Shown: piece by piece, positions 49,163-57,579 of the stretch
Layout of the letters: the number at the start of each line of letters is the position of its first letter
Numbering within the stretch: the first letter of the stretch is position 1
DNA from: JACCVL01 sp963704295
Lineage (GTDB): Bacteria; Actinomycetota; Actinomycetes; Propionibacteriales; Nocardioidaceae
Direction of reading: 5' to 3'
Assembly: GCA_963704295.1 (NCBI GenBank)
Contig: OY969884.1
Span: 2,790,001-2,854,000, forward strand
Length of the DNA stretch: 64,000 nucleotides
The notes under the pieces: model-generated
The model's input: the letters and a program-made list of their open reading frames with translations, nothing else
Database searches by the model: none
What the model was told of the DNA's origin: nothing
Program-made: the position numbers and the translations under genes

Positions 49163-50216
49163 CACCGGCGCGGCGTCGACCGTCGACCCGGCCCCCCGTC
49201 GCGGCGAGGTGGTGCTGACGGTCCAGGACGCGGTGAAGCACTTCCCGTTGACCCAGGGCATCGTCTTGCAGAAGACGGTCGGGCAGGTCCGGGCGGTGGA
49301 CGGCGTCAGCCTCGAGCTCCGGCGCGGGGAGACGCTCGGACTGGTCGGCGAGTCCGGCTGCGGCAAGTCGACGCTCAGCCGGACGATCATGGGGCTGGAG
49401 AAGGCCACGTCCGGGTCGATCAAGCTGCTCGGCGAGGAGCTCGTCGGCATGTCGGAGAAGCAGCTGCGCAAGGTGCGCCGGCACGTCCAAATCATCTTCC
49501 AGGACCCGTACGCGTCTCTCGACCCGCGGATGACGGTCGGCAGCATCGTCGGCGAGCCGTTCCGCGTCCACCCCGAGGTGGCCCCGCGCGACCAGCGGCG
49601 GCGGCGGGTGGAAGAGCTCCTGGAGGTCGTGGGCCTCAACCCGGAGCACATCAACCGCTACCCGCACCAGTTCTCCGGCGGCCAGCGGCAGCGGATCGGG
49701 ATCGCGCGGGCACTGGCCCTGCGCCCGCAGATCATCGTGTGCGACGAGCCGGTGTCCGCGCTCGACGTCTCGGTGCAGGCGCAGGTGATCAACCTGCTGG
49801 AGCGACTGCAGGACGAGTTCGACCTGTCCTACGTCTTCGTCGCGCACGACCTGTCGGTCGTGCGGCACATCTCCGACCGGATCGCGGTGATGTACCTCGG
49901 CAAGATCGTGGAGATCGGCACCGAGGCCGAGATCTACGACCACCCGACCCACCCGTACACCCAGGCGCTGCTGTCCGCGGTCCCCGTCCCGGACCCGGGC
50001 CTGCGGGGACACCGCGAGCAGATCGTGCTCGAGGGCGACGTCCCCAGCCCCGCCAACCCGCCGTCCGGCTGCCGGTTCCGGACCCGCTGCTTCAAGGCGC
50101 AGGACATCTGCGCGACCGAGGAGCCGCCGCTGGTACCGCACCCGGGGACCGGGACGCCCCAGCTGTCGGCCTGTCACTTCGCCGAGCAGCTCGACGTGGT
50201 GCACGCGACGCACTGA
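49155..50216 (+). CDS. Peptide ABC transporter ATPase, DppF type
   Basis: A 353-residue partner ATPase. FPLTQGIVLQKTVGQVRAVDGVS marks the DppF/OppF subtype. Walker A GESGCGKSTLSRTIMGLE (near 75), signature QFSGGQRQRIGIARALAL (near 173-190), Walker B IIVCDEPVSALDVS (near 194), C-terminal PPSGCRFRTRCFKAQDIC. With DppD it forms the heterodimeric motor. The ATG lies in an ATGACTGA overlap with dppD. Confidence 0.93.
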   Translation: MTDTGAASTVDPAPRRGEVVLTVQDAVKHFPLTQGIVLQKTVGQVRAVDGVSLELRRGETLGLVGESGCGKSTLSRTIMGLEKATSGSIKLLGEELVGMSEKQLRKVRRHVQIIFQDPYASLDPRMTVGSIVGEPFRVHPEVAPRDQRRRRVEELLEVVGLNPEHINRYPHQFSGGQRQRIGIARALALRPQIIVCDEPVSALDVSVQAQVINLLERLQDEFDLSYVFVAHDLSVVRHISDRIAVMYLGKIVEIGTEAEIYDHPTHPYTQALLSAVPVPDPGLRGHREQIVLEGDVPSPANPPSGCRFRTRCFKAQDICATEEPPLVPHPGTGTPQLSACHFAEQLDVVHATH

Positions 50217-50233
50217 CCGCCCGGTTGCCCTGG

Positions 50234-52003
50234 ATGCGTTCGCGAGGTCACCTCCGTCGGGCCGCGGCGGCCTCCTCGCTGATGGTGCTGCTGCTGGCCG
50301 GCTGCACCGACGACGAGACCGACGGCGCGGACCCGCAACCGACCGTCGGTGACGACCCGCCGGTGCAGCTGCTGGCCCCGGACGCGACCGCTCCCGCCCC
50401 GGCCGTCTCCGGCGCGGTCCCAGGTGGTGACATCACCGTCCTGAGCAGCAGCGCGCCGACCAGCCTCGACCCCACCCGGGCCGGGTCCGCGACCGAGTGG
50501 GCCATCCTGCAGCTGGTGACCCGGAGCCTGACCCAGTACCGCTACGACCCGGCGACAGGCCGGTCCGTGCTGGTGCCGGACATGGCGACCGACCTCGGCC
50601 GACCCAACGACGACTTCACCGCGTGGACGTTCACGCTCCGCCGTGGCCTGCGCTACGCCGACGGCAGCCGGGTGGTCCCGACCGACGTGGCCTATGCGGT
50701 GAAGCGGTCGTTCGCGCACGACCGGCTGCCCGGCGGAGCGCCCTACAACCGGTTGTTCTTCCTCGACGGCCAGCAGTACGACGGGCCGTACGCCGACGGG
50801 CTGGACTATGCGGGCGTCGAGGTCGACGGTCGCGAAATCACGCTGCGGATGGCCCGACCGTTCACCGACCTCCCCTACTACGCGGCGCTGCCGGCGTTCA
50901 CCGCGATCCCGCCGGCAGCGGACCGCAACCCGCAGCGCTACGGCAGGCGGCCGATGGCGACCGGGCCGTACCAGTTCGCGGCCTACGATCCCGGCGACGA
51001 GCTCGTGCTCACCCGCAACGAGCATTGGGACCCCGACACGGACCCGGCCCGGCACCAGTACGCCGACACCTGGACCTTCGAGTGGGGAGTGGACGCTGCC
51101 CGCCGGGACACCGAGCTGGTGCAGGACGATGGACTGGGCGCCACGACGGTGACCTACGACAGCGTCCTCGCCGACACCTATGCGCTGGTGCAGCAGGACA
51201 CCGACCTGATGGACCGGATGGTCACCGGCAACGCCCCGTGCTCGTACGCGTGGTACCTCGACACTGACGCGATTCCCAGCCGGCAGGTGCGTCGAGCCGT
51301 CGGGTACGCCTACCCGTACCGGGAGGTGTGGCGAGCGGAGGGCGTGCTCGAGGGGGTGACCCGTCTCCCGGCGAGCACGTTGCTGCCGCCGGGGACGATC
51401 GGCCGGCTGCCGTACGACCCGTTGGGGATCGACGGTGCCAACACGCACGCGGAGCGGGCCAAAGAACTGCTCGCGCAGGCCGGCGAGCTGGGAAGGCGGA
51501 TCCGCTTCTTCTACGCGACCGACGACCCCACCTCGGTGGCGGTCAAGGACGTCATCGTCGCCGGCTTCGAGCGCGCCGGCTTCCGGGCCGTCCCGGTGCC
51601 GTCCACGGTGACCGGTCGGGCCCGCGACGAGACCGACCCGCGAGCTCGAGTGGACGTCCGGTCCGTCCGCTGGTGCTCGGCCTGGCCGACCGGCAGCGCC
51701 TGGTTCCCCGCGCAGTGGCAGGGTGAGCGGCTCGGTCCGGGTGCCCCGGCACCGTCGTTCCTGGACGACCCGGTTGTGGACCGGCGGATCGCCGAGATCC
51801 TCACCACGATGGGGGAGGAGCGGTCACGGCGGGCGTGGGGAGAGCTCGACCGGTACGTCCAGTCCTCCGCCTACCCGGTCGTCCCGCTCGGCTACGAGGG
51901 CAAGGCCAGCATGTTCGGCTCCCGAATCGGCGGGATGGCGGTCAACGAGGTCTACGGCATGCCGACGTTCGTCGACATGTTCGTGCGACCGGAGGAGGAG
52001 TAG
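50234..52003 (+). CDS. Second family 5 substrate-binding lipoprotein
   Basis: A 589-residue solute-binding protein ending the transporter operon. The signal peptide has Arg-rich MRSRGHLRRAA, then LMVLLLAGCTDD with the lipobox Cys near residue 24. A Pro/Ala-rich linker follows. The SBP core has TLRRGLRYADGSRVVPTDVAYAVKRSFA (near 136-163) and a late KASMFGSRIGGMAVNEVYGMPTFVD. It differs strongly from the first binding protein, so it may widen substrate range or serve another ligand. ATG 50234 is used; a TTG 9 nt earlier is possible. It has a TAG stop, 3 nt before the rarA GTG. Confidence 0.85.
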   Translation: MRSRGHLRRAAAASSLMVLLLAGCTDDETDGADPQPTVGDDPPVQLLAPDATAPAPAVSGAVPGGDITVLSSSAPTSLDPTRAGSATEWAILQLVTRSLTQYRYDPATGRSVLVPDMATDLGRPNDDFTAWTFTLRRGLRYADGSRVVPTDVAYAVKRSFAHDRLPGGAPYNRLFFLDGQQYDGPYADGLDYAGVEVDGREITLRMARPFTDLPYYAALPAFTAIPPAADRNPQRYGRRPMATGPYQFAAYDPGDELVLTRNEHWDPDTDPARHQYADTWTFEWGVDAARRDTELVQDDGLGATTVTYDSVLADTYALVQQDTDLMDRMVTGNAPCSYAWYLDTDAIPSRQVRRAVGYAYPYREVWRAEGVLEGVTRLPASTLLPPGTIGRLPYDPLGIDGANTHAERAKELLAQAGELGRRIRFFYATDDPTSVAVKDVIVAGFERAGFRAVPVPSTVTGRARDETDPRARVDVRSVRWCSAWPTGSAWFPAQWQGERLGPGAPAPSFLDDPVVDRRIAEILTTMGEERSRRAWGELDRYVQSSAYPVVPLGYEGKASMFGSRIGGMAVNEVYGMPTFVDMFVRPEEE

Positions 52004-52006
52004 CTC

Positions 52007-53449
52007 GTGTCAAGCGACGGGTTGTTCGACGTCCCCTCGGTCAGCGCGCCGCGCAGCGGGGCGGGCAGCGGGGCGGGCAGCCTGGCCGACGCCGACCACG
52101 CCAACGCGCCGCTCGCCGTCCGGATGCGGCCGCGAACGCTGGCCGAGCTGCTGGGCCAGGAGCACCTGCTCGCCGAGGGGTCCCCGCTGCGGCGGCTGGT
52201 GCAGGACGACTCGCCGATGTCGGTCGTGCTGTGGGGACCGCCGGGCACCGGCAAGACGACCATCGCCGCTCTGCTCAGCCGCAGCACCGGCCGGGACTTC
52301 GTCGAGGTGTCGGCGGTGTCCGCCGGGGTCAAGGACGTCCGGGCGGTCCTGGACGCCGCCCGCCGCTCGCTGGCCCGGGGCGGCCGGGAGACCGTGCTGT
52401 TCGTCGACGAGGTGCATCGCTTCTCGAAGACCCAGCAGGACGCACTGCTGCCCGGCGTCGAGAACGGCTGGGTCTCGCTGGTGGCGGCGACCACGGAGAA
52501 TCCGCACTTCGCGATCATCTCGCCGCTGCTGTCCCGCTCGCTGCTGCTGACCTTGCAGCCGCTCGAGGACTCGCAGGTGGCGGCGTTGCTGACGGCGGCG
52601 GTCAGCGACCCGCGCGGTCTGGCGGGCCGGGTCGAGCTCGACCAGCAGGCTCTCGACCACCTGGTGCGGCTGGCGGGCGGCGACGGGCGGCGGGCGCTCA
52701 CCTATCTGGAAGCAGCGGCCGAGGCGGCCACCGCCCGGCGCAGCGGCGTCGTCGACGCGGAGACCGCCGCCCTCGCGGTGGACCGGGCCGCAGTCCGCTA
52801 CGACCGGGCCGGCGACCAGCACTACGACGTCACCTCCGCGCTGATCAAGTCGGTGCGCGGCTCCGACGTCGACGCAGCGCTGCACTACCTGGCTCGGATG
52901 GTCGAGGCGGGGGAGGACCCGCGTTTCCTTGCCCGCCGTCTGGTGATCCTGGCCAGCGAGGACATCGGCCTGGCCGAACCCACCGCGCTCGGCACGGCGA
53001 CCGCCGCGGCCGAGGCGGTCGGGTTCATCGGGTGGCCGGAGGGACGCATCGTGCTGGCGCAGGCGGTGATCGCCCTGGCGCTGGCCCCGAAGTCGAACGC
53101 GGTGATCAACGCGATCGACGCGGCTCTTGCCGACGTCCGGGGTGGTTTGGCCGGCCCGGTGCCGCCGCATCTGCGTGACGCGCACTACCGCGGCGCGAAG
53201 GACGTCGGGCACGGGCAGGGGTACCGCTACGCGCACGACGATCCGCGGGGCGTCGTCGCCCAGCAGTACGCGCCCGACGACGTCGTCGGGCGACGCTACT
53301 ACGCGCCGACCCGCCGCGGCGCCGAGGCCGCGTACGCCGAGCGGGTGCAGCGCCTGCGGGCCGCGCTCGCCGGCGACGACAGTTCAGCGGCACCGGCGGG
53401 TCCAGGTGCTCGGGAAACCCCGCAGACCGGGCGCGGCCCCCGCCGGTAG
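52007..53449 (+). CDS. rarA: Replication-associated recombination protein RarA (MgsA)
   Basis: AAA+ ATPase acting at stalled replication forks. LAVRMRPRTLAELLGQEHLL (near 36), Walker A LWGPPGTGKTTIA (near 76), Walker B VLFVDEVHRF (near 128), sensor 1 ATTENPHF (near 161), and the C-terminal tetramer domain with YDVTSALIKSVRGSDVDAALHYLARM (near 271) and the GYRYAHDDP motif are seen. The N-terminus has a short Ser-Gly-Ala-Gly repeat. 480 residues. GTG preceded by GGAGGAGG in the upstream gene. Confidence 0.92.
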   Translation: MSSDGLFDVPSVSAPRSGAGSGAGSLADADHANAPLAVRMRPRTLAELLGQEHLLAEGSPLRRLVQDDSPMSVVLWGPPGTGKTTIAALLSRSTGRDFVEVSAVSAGVKDVRAVLDAARRSLARGGRETVLFVDEVHRFSKTQQDALLPGVENGWVSLVAATTENPHFAIISPLLSRSLLLTLQPLEDSQVAALLTAAVSDPRGLAGRVELDQQALDHLVRLAGGDGRRALTYLEAAAEAATARRSGVVDAETAALAVDRAAVRYDRAGDQHYDVTSALIKSVRGSDVDAALHYLARMVEAGEDPRFLARRLVILASEDIGLAEPTALGTATAAAEAVGFIGWPEGRIVLAQAVIALALAPKSNAVINAIDAALADVRGGLAGPVPPHLRDAHYRGAKDVGHGQGYRYAHDDPRGVVAQQYAPDDVVGRRYYAPTRRGAEAAYAERVQRLRAALAGDDSSAAPAGPGARETPQTGRGPRR

Positions 53450-53452
53450 GGT
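53447..53452 (+). promoter_or_regulatory. Leaderless -10 hexamer overlapping the rarA stop
   Basis: TAGGGT starts with the rarA TAG stop and lies exactly 6 nt before the ATG at 53459. Confidence 0.45.
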
Positions 53453-53458
53453 CGGCGC

Positions 53459-53962
53459 ATGCCCGGCTCCGACATCGTCGTCGTGCTCGGAGTGCTGGTC
53501 CTGCTCGCGCTCGGGGCGGCCGCCGCCCTGCTCGTCCAGGTCCGCTCCCTGCGCCGCGAGTTGCGGGCCGCGATCCTGGCCCGGCACTCCGTCGCATCGG
53601 TCCCGCCGCCCCAGCCGCCCCAGCCGCCGCCGGCGGCTCCAACGACCGAGGTGGCCCGGATGGCGCCGGTGCCGTCCGGTCCGCAGCCGACCGTTCCGAG
53701 CACCGAACAGATCGTGCGGCTGACCCTGCAGCATCCGCTGGTCCGGGTGGCCGCGGTCGCCCACGGCCTGCGGCGCGCCCTCGAGCCGGCCAATCGGGAC
53801 CGGATCCGTGCGCTGGTGCGCCGAGACGCGCGCCGGCGCGAGCGGCTGCGTCGCCGGGCGGCCCGACGCGCCGGACGGGTTCTCCCGCTCGACCGCGACC
53901 GGGACGAGCGCGACCGGGACGTCCGCGACTGGGCCGTCCGCGACCGGGACGTCGCCTCGTGA
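53459..53962 (+). CDS. Small membrane protein upstream of alaS
   Basis: A 167-residue protein. One N-terminal membrane helix (about 6-28, IVVVLGVLVLLALGAAAALLV), a Pro-rich linker (49-63), then TEQIVRLTLQHPLVRVAAVAHGLRRAL (near 83-109), a stretch I recognise from conserved proteins at this site in other actinobacteria. The end is very Arg-rich with RDRDxRD repeats. No enzyme motif. The place between rarA and alaS, together with the DUF6167 gene, is conserved, suggesting an envelope or cell-division-related function that is still unknown. Confidence 0.72.
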   Translation: MPGSDIVVVLGVLVLLALGAAAALLVQVRSLRRELRAAILARHSVASVPPPQPPQPPPAAPTTEVARMAPVPSGPQPTVPSTEQIVRLTLQHPLVRVAAVAHGLRRALEPANRDRIRALVRRDARRRERLRRRAARRAGRVLPLDRDRDERDRDVRDWAVRDRDVAS

Positions 53963-53972
53963 GGTGGCGGTG

Positions 53973-54332
53973 ATGGGGCGCGGGCTCTGGTTCGCGGTCG
54001 GGCTGGGCGCCGGTCTCTACGGGTCGCTGAAGGCTCGCCGGCTGGCCTACCGGGTGTCGCCTGCCGGTCTGGCCGACCAGGCGGCCGCCCTGCGGCTCGG
54101 CGCCCGCGCGCTGGTCGACGACGTCGCGGCCGCGACCCGGGAGCGGGAGGACGAGCTGCTGGGAGAGCTCGGCCTGCCTCGCCGTAGCGTTCCGCGGCCA
54201 CCACAGGTCGTCGACCGGCGGTCCGCGCCGGCCCGGCCGGTCCGGGCGGTCCGGCCGGTGGCAGCCGTCGAGACCGCGTCCGCCCCTCGACCCGAACCAG
54301 CCGAGCCGACCACCGGGAAGGACGTCCGCTGA
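53973..54332 (+). CDS. DUF6167 family small membrane protein
   Basis: A 119-residue protein. An N-terminal glycine-rich membrane segment (about 4-20, LWFAVGLGAGLYGSLKA), then the recognisable VSPAGLADQAAALRLGARALVDDVAAATREREDELL helix. The tail is Pro/Arg-rich and probably disordered. DUF6167 proteins sit directly before alaS in many actinobacteria. Function unknown. ATG with GAGGTGG upstream. The stop overlaps the alaS start by one base (TGATG). Confidence 0.75.
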   Translation: MGRGLWFAVGLGAGLYGSLKARRLAYRVSPAGLADQAAALRLGARALVDDVAAATREREDELLGELGLPRRSVPRPPQVVDRRSAPARPVRAVRPVAAVETASAPRPEPAEPTTGKDVR

Positions 54333-57061
54333 TGGACACCGCGGAGATCCGTCGCCGCTTCCTCGCCCACTTCGAGCAGGCTGGGCACGCCGTCGTCCCG
54401 TCCGCGTCGCTGCTGGTCGACGACCCCACCCTGTTGTTCGTGGGGGCCGGCATGGTGCCGTTCAAGCCGTACTTCCTCGGCCAGGAGCAGGCCCCCTGGC
54501 CGCGCGCGGCCAGCGTGCAGAAGTGCGTGCGGACGATCGACATCGACGAGGTGGGTCAGACCACCCGGCACGGCACGTTCTTCCAGATGTGCGGCAACTT
54601 CAGCTTCGGGGACTACTTCAAGGAGCGCGCGATCGAGCTGGCCTGGGACCTGGTCACCCGCGCCCAGGTCGACGGTGGTTTCGGCTTCGAGGAGTCCCGC
54701 CTGCTGGCCAGCGTCTACCACGAGGACGACGAGGCGATCGAGCTGTGGAAGAAGGTTGCCGGCCTGCCCGAGGACCGGATCGTCCGGCTCGGCATGAAGG
54801 ACAACTTCTGGTCCATGGGGGTGCCCGGTCCCTGCGGCCCGTGCTCGGAGATCCTCATCGACCGGGGCCCGGAGTACGGACCCGAGGGGGACATCGAGAA
54901 GGCCGGGGACCGGTACCTCGAGTTCTGGAACCTGGTGTTCATGCAGAACATTCGTGGTGAGGGTGGCGCGAAGGAGGGTTACGAGGTCCTCGGCGACCTG
55001 CCGGCGAAGAGCATCGACACCGGAATGGGCCTGGAGCGGGTGGCCTTTCTGCTCCAGGGCACCGACAACATCTACGAGATCGACGAGGTCTTCCCGGTGA
55101 TCGCACGCGCCGGTGAGCTGTCCGGCCGAAGCTACGGGGCCGAACGCGGTGACGACGTGCGCTTCCGGGTGGTGGCCGACCACGTTCGCAGCGCGCTGAT
55201 GTTGATCGGCGACGGCGTGCGGCCCGGAAACGAGGGCCGCGGCTATGTGCTGCGCCGGCTGATTCGCCGCGCGGTGCGCTCTATGCGGCTGCTCGGCGTC
55301 GACGAGCCGACGCTGCCCGAGCTGCTGCCGGTGACCAAGGACAAGATGGCGCAGTCCTATCCGGAGCTGGACGGCGAGTGGGAGCGGATCAGCCAGATCG
55401 CCTACGCCGAGGAGGAAGCATTCCGGCAGACGCTGCGGGCCGGCACGCAGATCTTCGACCTCGCCGTCGCCCGCACCCGGGGCGAGGGCAGCGACCAGCT
55501 GGCCGGCGACGAGGTGTTCGCCCTGCACGACACGTACGGGTTCCCGGTCGACCTGACTCTGGAGATGGCGAACGAGCAGGGGCTGGCGGTCGACGAGGTC
55601 GGCTTCCGGCGGTTGATGGACGAGCAGCGCACCCGGGCGAAGGCGGACGCGCAGGCGCGCAAGACCGGCCACGTCGACGCGGGCGCCTACCGAGACGTCG
55701 CCGGCGCGATGGGGCGGCCGGTGCAGTTCACCGGCTACGACGAGGTGGTGTCCGAGGCCGGTGTCACCGCGTTGGTCGGAGCCGGGGGAGTGGTCGAGGT
55801 CGCCCACGAGGGTGCCGAGCTGGACGTGGTGCTGGACCGGACCCCGTTCTACGCCGAGGGCGGCGGACAGCTGGCCGACCACGGTGTGATCGAGCTGGAC
55901 AACGGTGGCTGGCTGGAGGTGCTGGACGTTCAGTCGCCGCTGACCGGCGTGATCGCGCACCGCGTCCGGGTGGCCTCGGGCGAGGTTGTGCCCGGGGTCG
56001 CGGTTCAGGCCCGGGTAGACGTGGAGCGGCGCCGGTCCATCTCCCGCGCGCACACGGCGACGCACATGGTGCACAAGGCGTTCCGCGAGGCGCTGGGCGA
56101 GACTGCGGTGCAGGCGGGCAGCGAGAACGCCCCGGGGCGGTTTCGCTTCGACTTCGCCGCGACCGGTGCGGTGCCGCAGTCGGCACTGGCCGACGTCGAG
56201 GCGCGGGTGAACGAGCTGGTCCTCCACGACCTCGAGGTCCACGCGCAGACGATGACCCAGGCGGAGGCCCGGGCGGCGGGCGCGATGGCGCTGTTCGGCG
56301 AGAAGTACGGCGACCAGGTACGGGTGATCTCCGTCGGTGACTGGGCCCGGGAGCTGTGTGGCGGCACGCATGCCGGTCGGTCCGGCCAGCTGGGGGTCAT
56401 CAAGCTGCTCGGTGAGAGCTCGATCGGGTCCGGCGTGCGCCGGGTGGAGGCCCTGGTGGGCAGTGACGCCTACCGCTTCCTGGCCCGCGAGCACGTACTC
56501 CTGGCCCAACTGACCGAGGCGCTCAAGGTGCGACCGGAGGAGCTGCCCGGCCGGGTCGCCGACCTGGTCGAGCGGCTGCGTCGCGCGGAGAAGGAGATCG
56601 ACGCGGTCCGAGTCCAGCAGCTGCTGTCCTCCGCGGGCGATCTCGCCGCGCGGGCGCAGGACGTCCAGGGGGTGGCGTACGTCGGGGCGAGCACTCCGGA
56701 CGGCGTCAACGCCGGCCAGGTGCGCACCCTCGCCCTCGACATCCGCGGCCGGCTCGACAGCGGCCGGCCGGGGGTGGTCACCGTGGTCGGGTCGACCGGT
56801 GGCAAGCCCGCCGTCGTGGTCGCGGTCAATGACGCCGCCCGCGACCGTGGCCTGTCCGCGAACGCCCTGGTGAAGGTCGCCGCGGGCGTGCTCGGTGGCA
56901 GCGGCGGCGGACGGGACGACGTGGCGCAGGGCGGCGGTGCGGTGGACGGTGCCGACGGTGCCGACGGTGTCGACGGTGCCCTGGCCGCACGTGTCGACCG
57001 AGCCCTTGCCGGTGTCGAGCACGCCATCGCCGGCGCGGCCGGCGACGAGGTGAGCGGGTGA
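54332..57061 (+). CDS. alaS: Alanyl-tRNA synthetase
   Basis: Charges and edits tRNA-Ala. Full-length at 909 residues. Catalytic core: FFQMCGNFSFGDYFKERAI and GMGLERVAFLLQG. Editing domain: HTATHMVHKAF (H-x3-H) and the zinc-binding C-x3-H in LCGGTHAGRSG. The C-Ala domain follows with VVTVVGSTGGKPAVVVAVN. Just before the C-terminus (near residue 870) is an Asp-Gly-Ala repeat from a 9-bp tandem unit like that in aspS. The ATG overlaps the DUF6167 stop. GTGA overlap with ruvX. Confidence 0.95.
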   Translation: MDTAEIRRRFLAHFEQAGHAVVPSASLLVDDPTLLFVGAGMVPFKPYFLGQEQAPWPRAASVQKCVRTIDIDEVGQTTRHGTFFQMCGNFSFGDYFKERAIELAWDLVTRAQVDGGFGFEESRLLASVYHEDDEAIELWKKVAGLPEDRIVRLGMKDNFWSMGVPGPCGPCSEILIDRGPEYGPEGDIEKAGDRYLEFWNLVFMQNIRGEGGAKEGYEVLGDLPAKSIDTGMGLERVAFLLQGTDNIYEIDEVFPVIARAGELSGRSYGAERGDDVRFRVVADHVRSALMLIGDGVRPGNEGRGYVLRRLIRRAVRSMRLLGVDEPTLPELLPVTKDKMAQSYPELDGEWERISQIAYAEEEAFRQTLRAGTQIFDLAVARTRGEGSDQLAGDEVFALHDTYGFPVDLTLEMANEQGLAVDEVGFRRLMDEQRTRAKADAQARKTGHVDAGAYRDVAGAMGRPVQFTGYDEVVSEAGVTALVGAGGVVEVAHEGAELDVVLDRTPFYAEGGGQLADHGVIELDNGGWLEVLDVQSPLTGVIAHRVRVASGEVVPGVAVQARVDVERRRSISRAHTATHMVHKAFREALGETAVQAGSENAPGRFRFDFAATGAVPQSALADVEARVNELVLHDLEVHAQTMTQAEARAAGAMALFGEKYGDQVRVISVGDWARELCGGTHAGRSGQLGVIKLLGESSIGSGVRRVEALVGSDAYRFLAREHVLLAQLTEALKVRPEELPGRVADLVERLRRAEKEIDAVRVQQLLSSAGDLAARAQDVQGVAYVGASTPDGVNAGQVRTLALDIRGRLDSGRPGVVTVVGSTGGKPAVVVAVNDAARDRGLSANALVKVAAGVLGGSGGGRDDVAQGGGAVDGADGADGVDGALAARVDRALAGVEHAIAGAAGDEVSG
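56943..56980 (+). repeat. 9-bp tandem repeat in alaS
   Basis: GACGGTGCC occurs three to four times with one GTC variant, encoding Asp-Gly-Ala/Val near the C-terminus. It is the same unit family as in aspS. Confidence 0.85.
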
Positions 57062-57579
57062 CCCGACGGATCGGGGTGCGGCTCGGTGTCGACGTCGGCG
57101 ACGTCCGGATCGGGGTCGCGGTCAGCGACCCGGACGGTCTGCTGGCGACGCCGGTCGAGACGGTCGCCGCGGGGAGGCCGGCGTTGGACCGGTTGCGCGC
57201 ACTTGCCCGCGAGCACGAGGCCGTCGCGGTCGTGCTCGGGCTGCCCCGCTCCCTGTCCGGAGCGGAGGGTCCCGCCGCGGCCAAGGCGCGTGCCTTCGGC
57301 CGGGCGCTGGCTGCGGCCGTCGCGCCTGTCCCGGTGCGGCTGGTGGACGAGCGGCTGAGCACGGCCACCGCGGAGCGGTCGCTGCGCGTGCCCGGTACAC
57401 GGTCTGCCCGGCCGGGTGCCCGGAACGGGGCCCGTCGACGGTCGGTGGTGGACCAGGCGGCGGCGGTGGTGATCCTGCAGTCGGCGCTGGACGCCGAGCG
57501 TGCGCAGGGCGCCCCGGTCGGTGAGCTGCTCGTCCCGGCGGCGGATGTCACGGGTGCCGGGGACGTCTCCGGTGAGTGA
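57058..57579 (+). CDS. ruvX: YqgF/RuvX family nuclease
   Basis: RNase H-fold protein of 173 residues, annotated as a putative Holliday junction resolvase; in E. coli YqgF acts in 16S rRNA processing. LGVDVGDVRIGVAVSDPDG (near 9, with catalytic Asp), VVLGLPRSLSGAEG and LVDERLSTATAE (near 95) are the family motifs. The final Asp is in SVVDQAAAVVILQ. GTGA overlap with alaS and 8-nt overlap with mltG. The alaS-ruvX-mltG-aroE order is conserved in actinobacteria. Confidence 0.9.
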   Translation: MTRRIGVRLGVDVGDVRIGVAVSDPDGLLATPVETVAAGRPALDRLRALAREHEAVAVVLGLPRSLSGAEGPAAAKARAFGRALAAAVAPVPVRLVDERLSTATAERSLRVPGTRSARPGARNGARRRSVVDQAAAVVILQSALDAERAQGAPVGELLVPAADVTGAGDVSGE

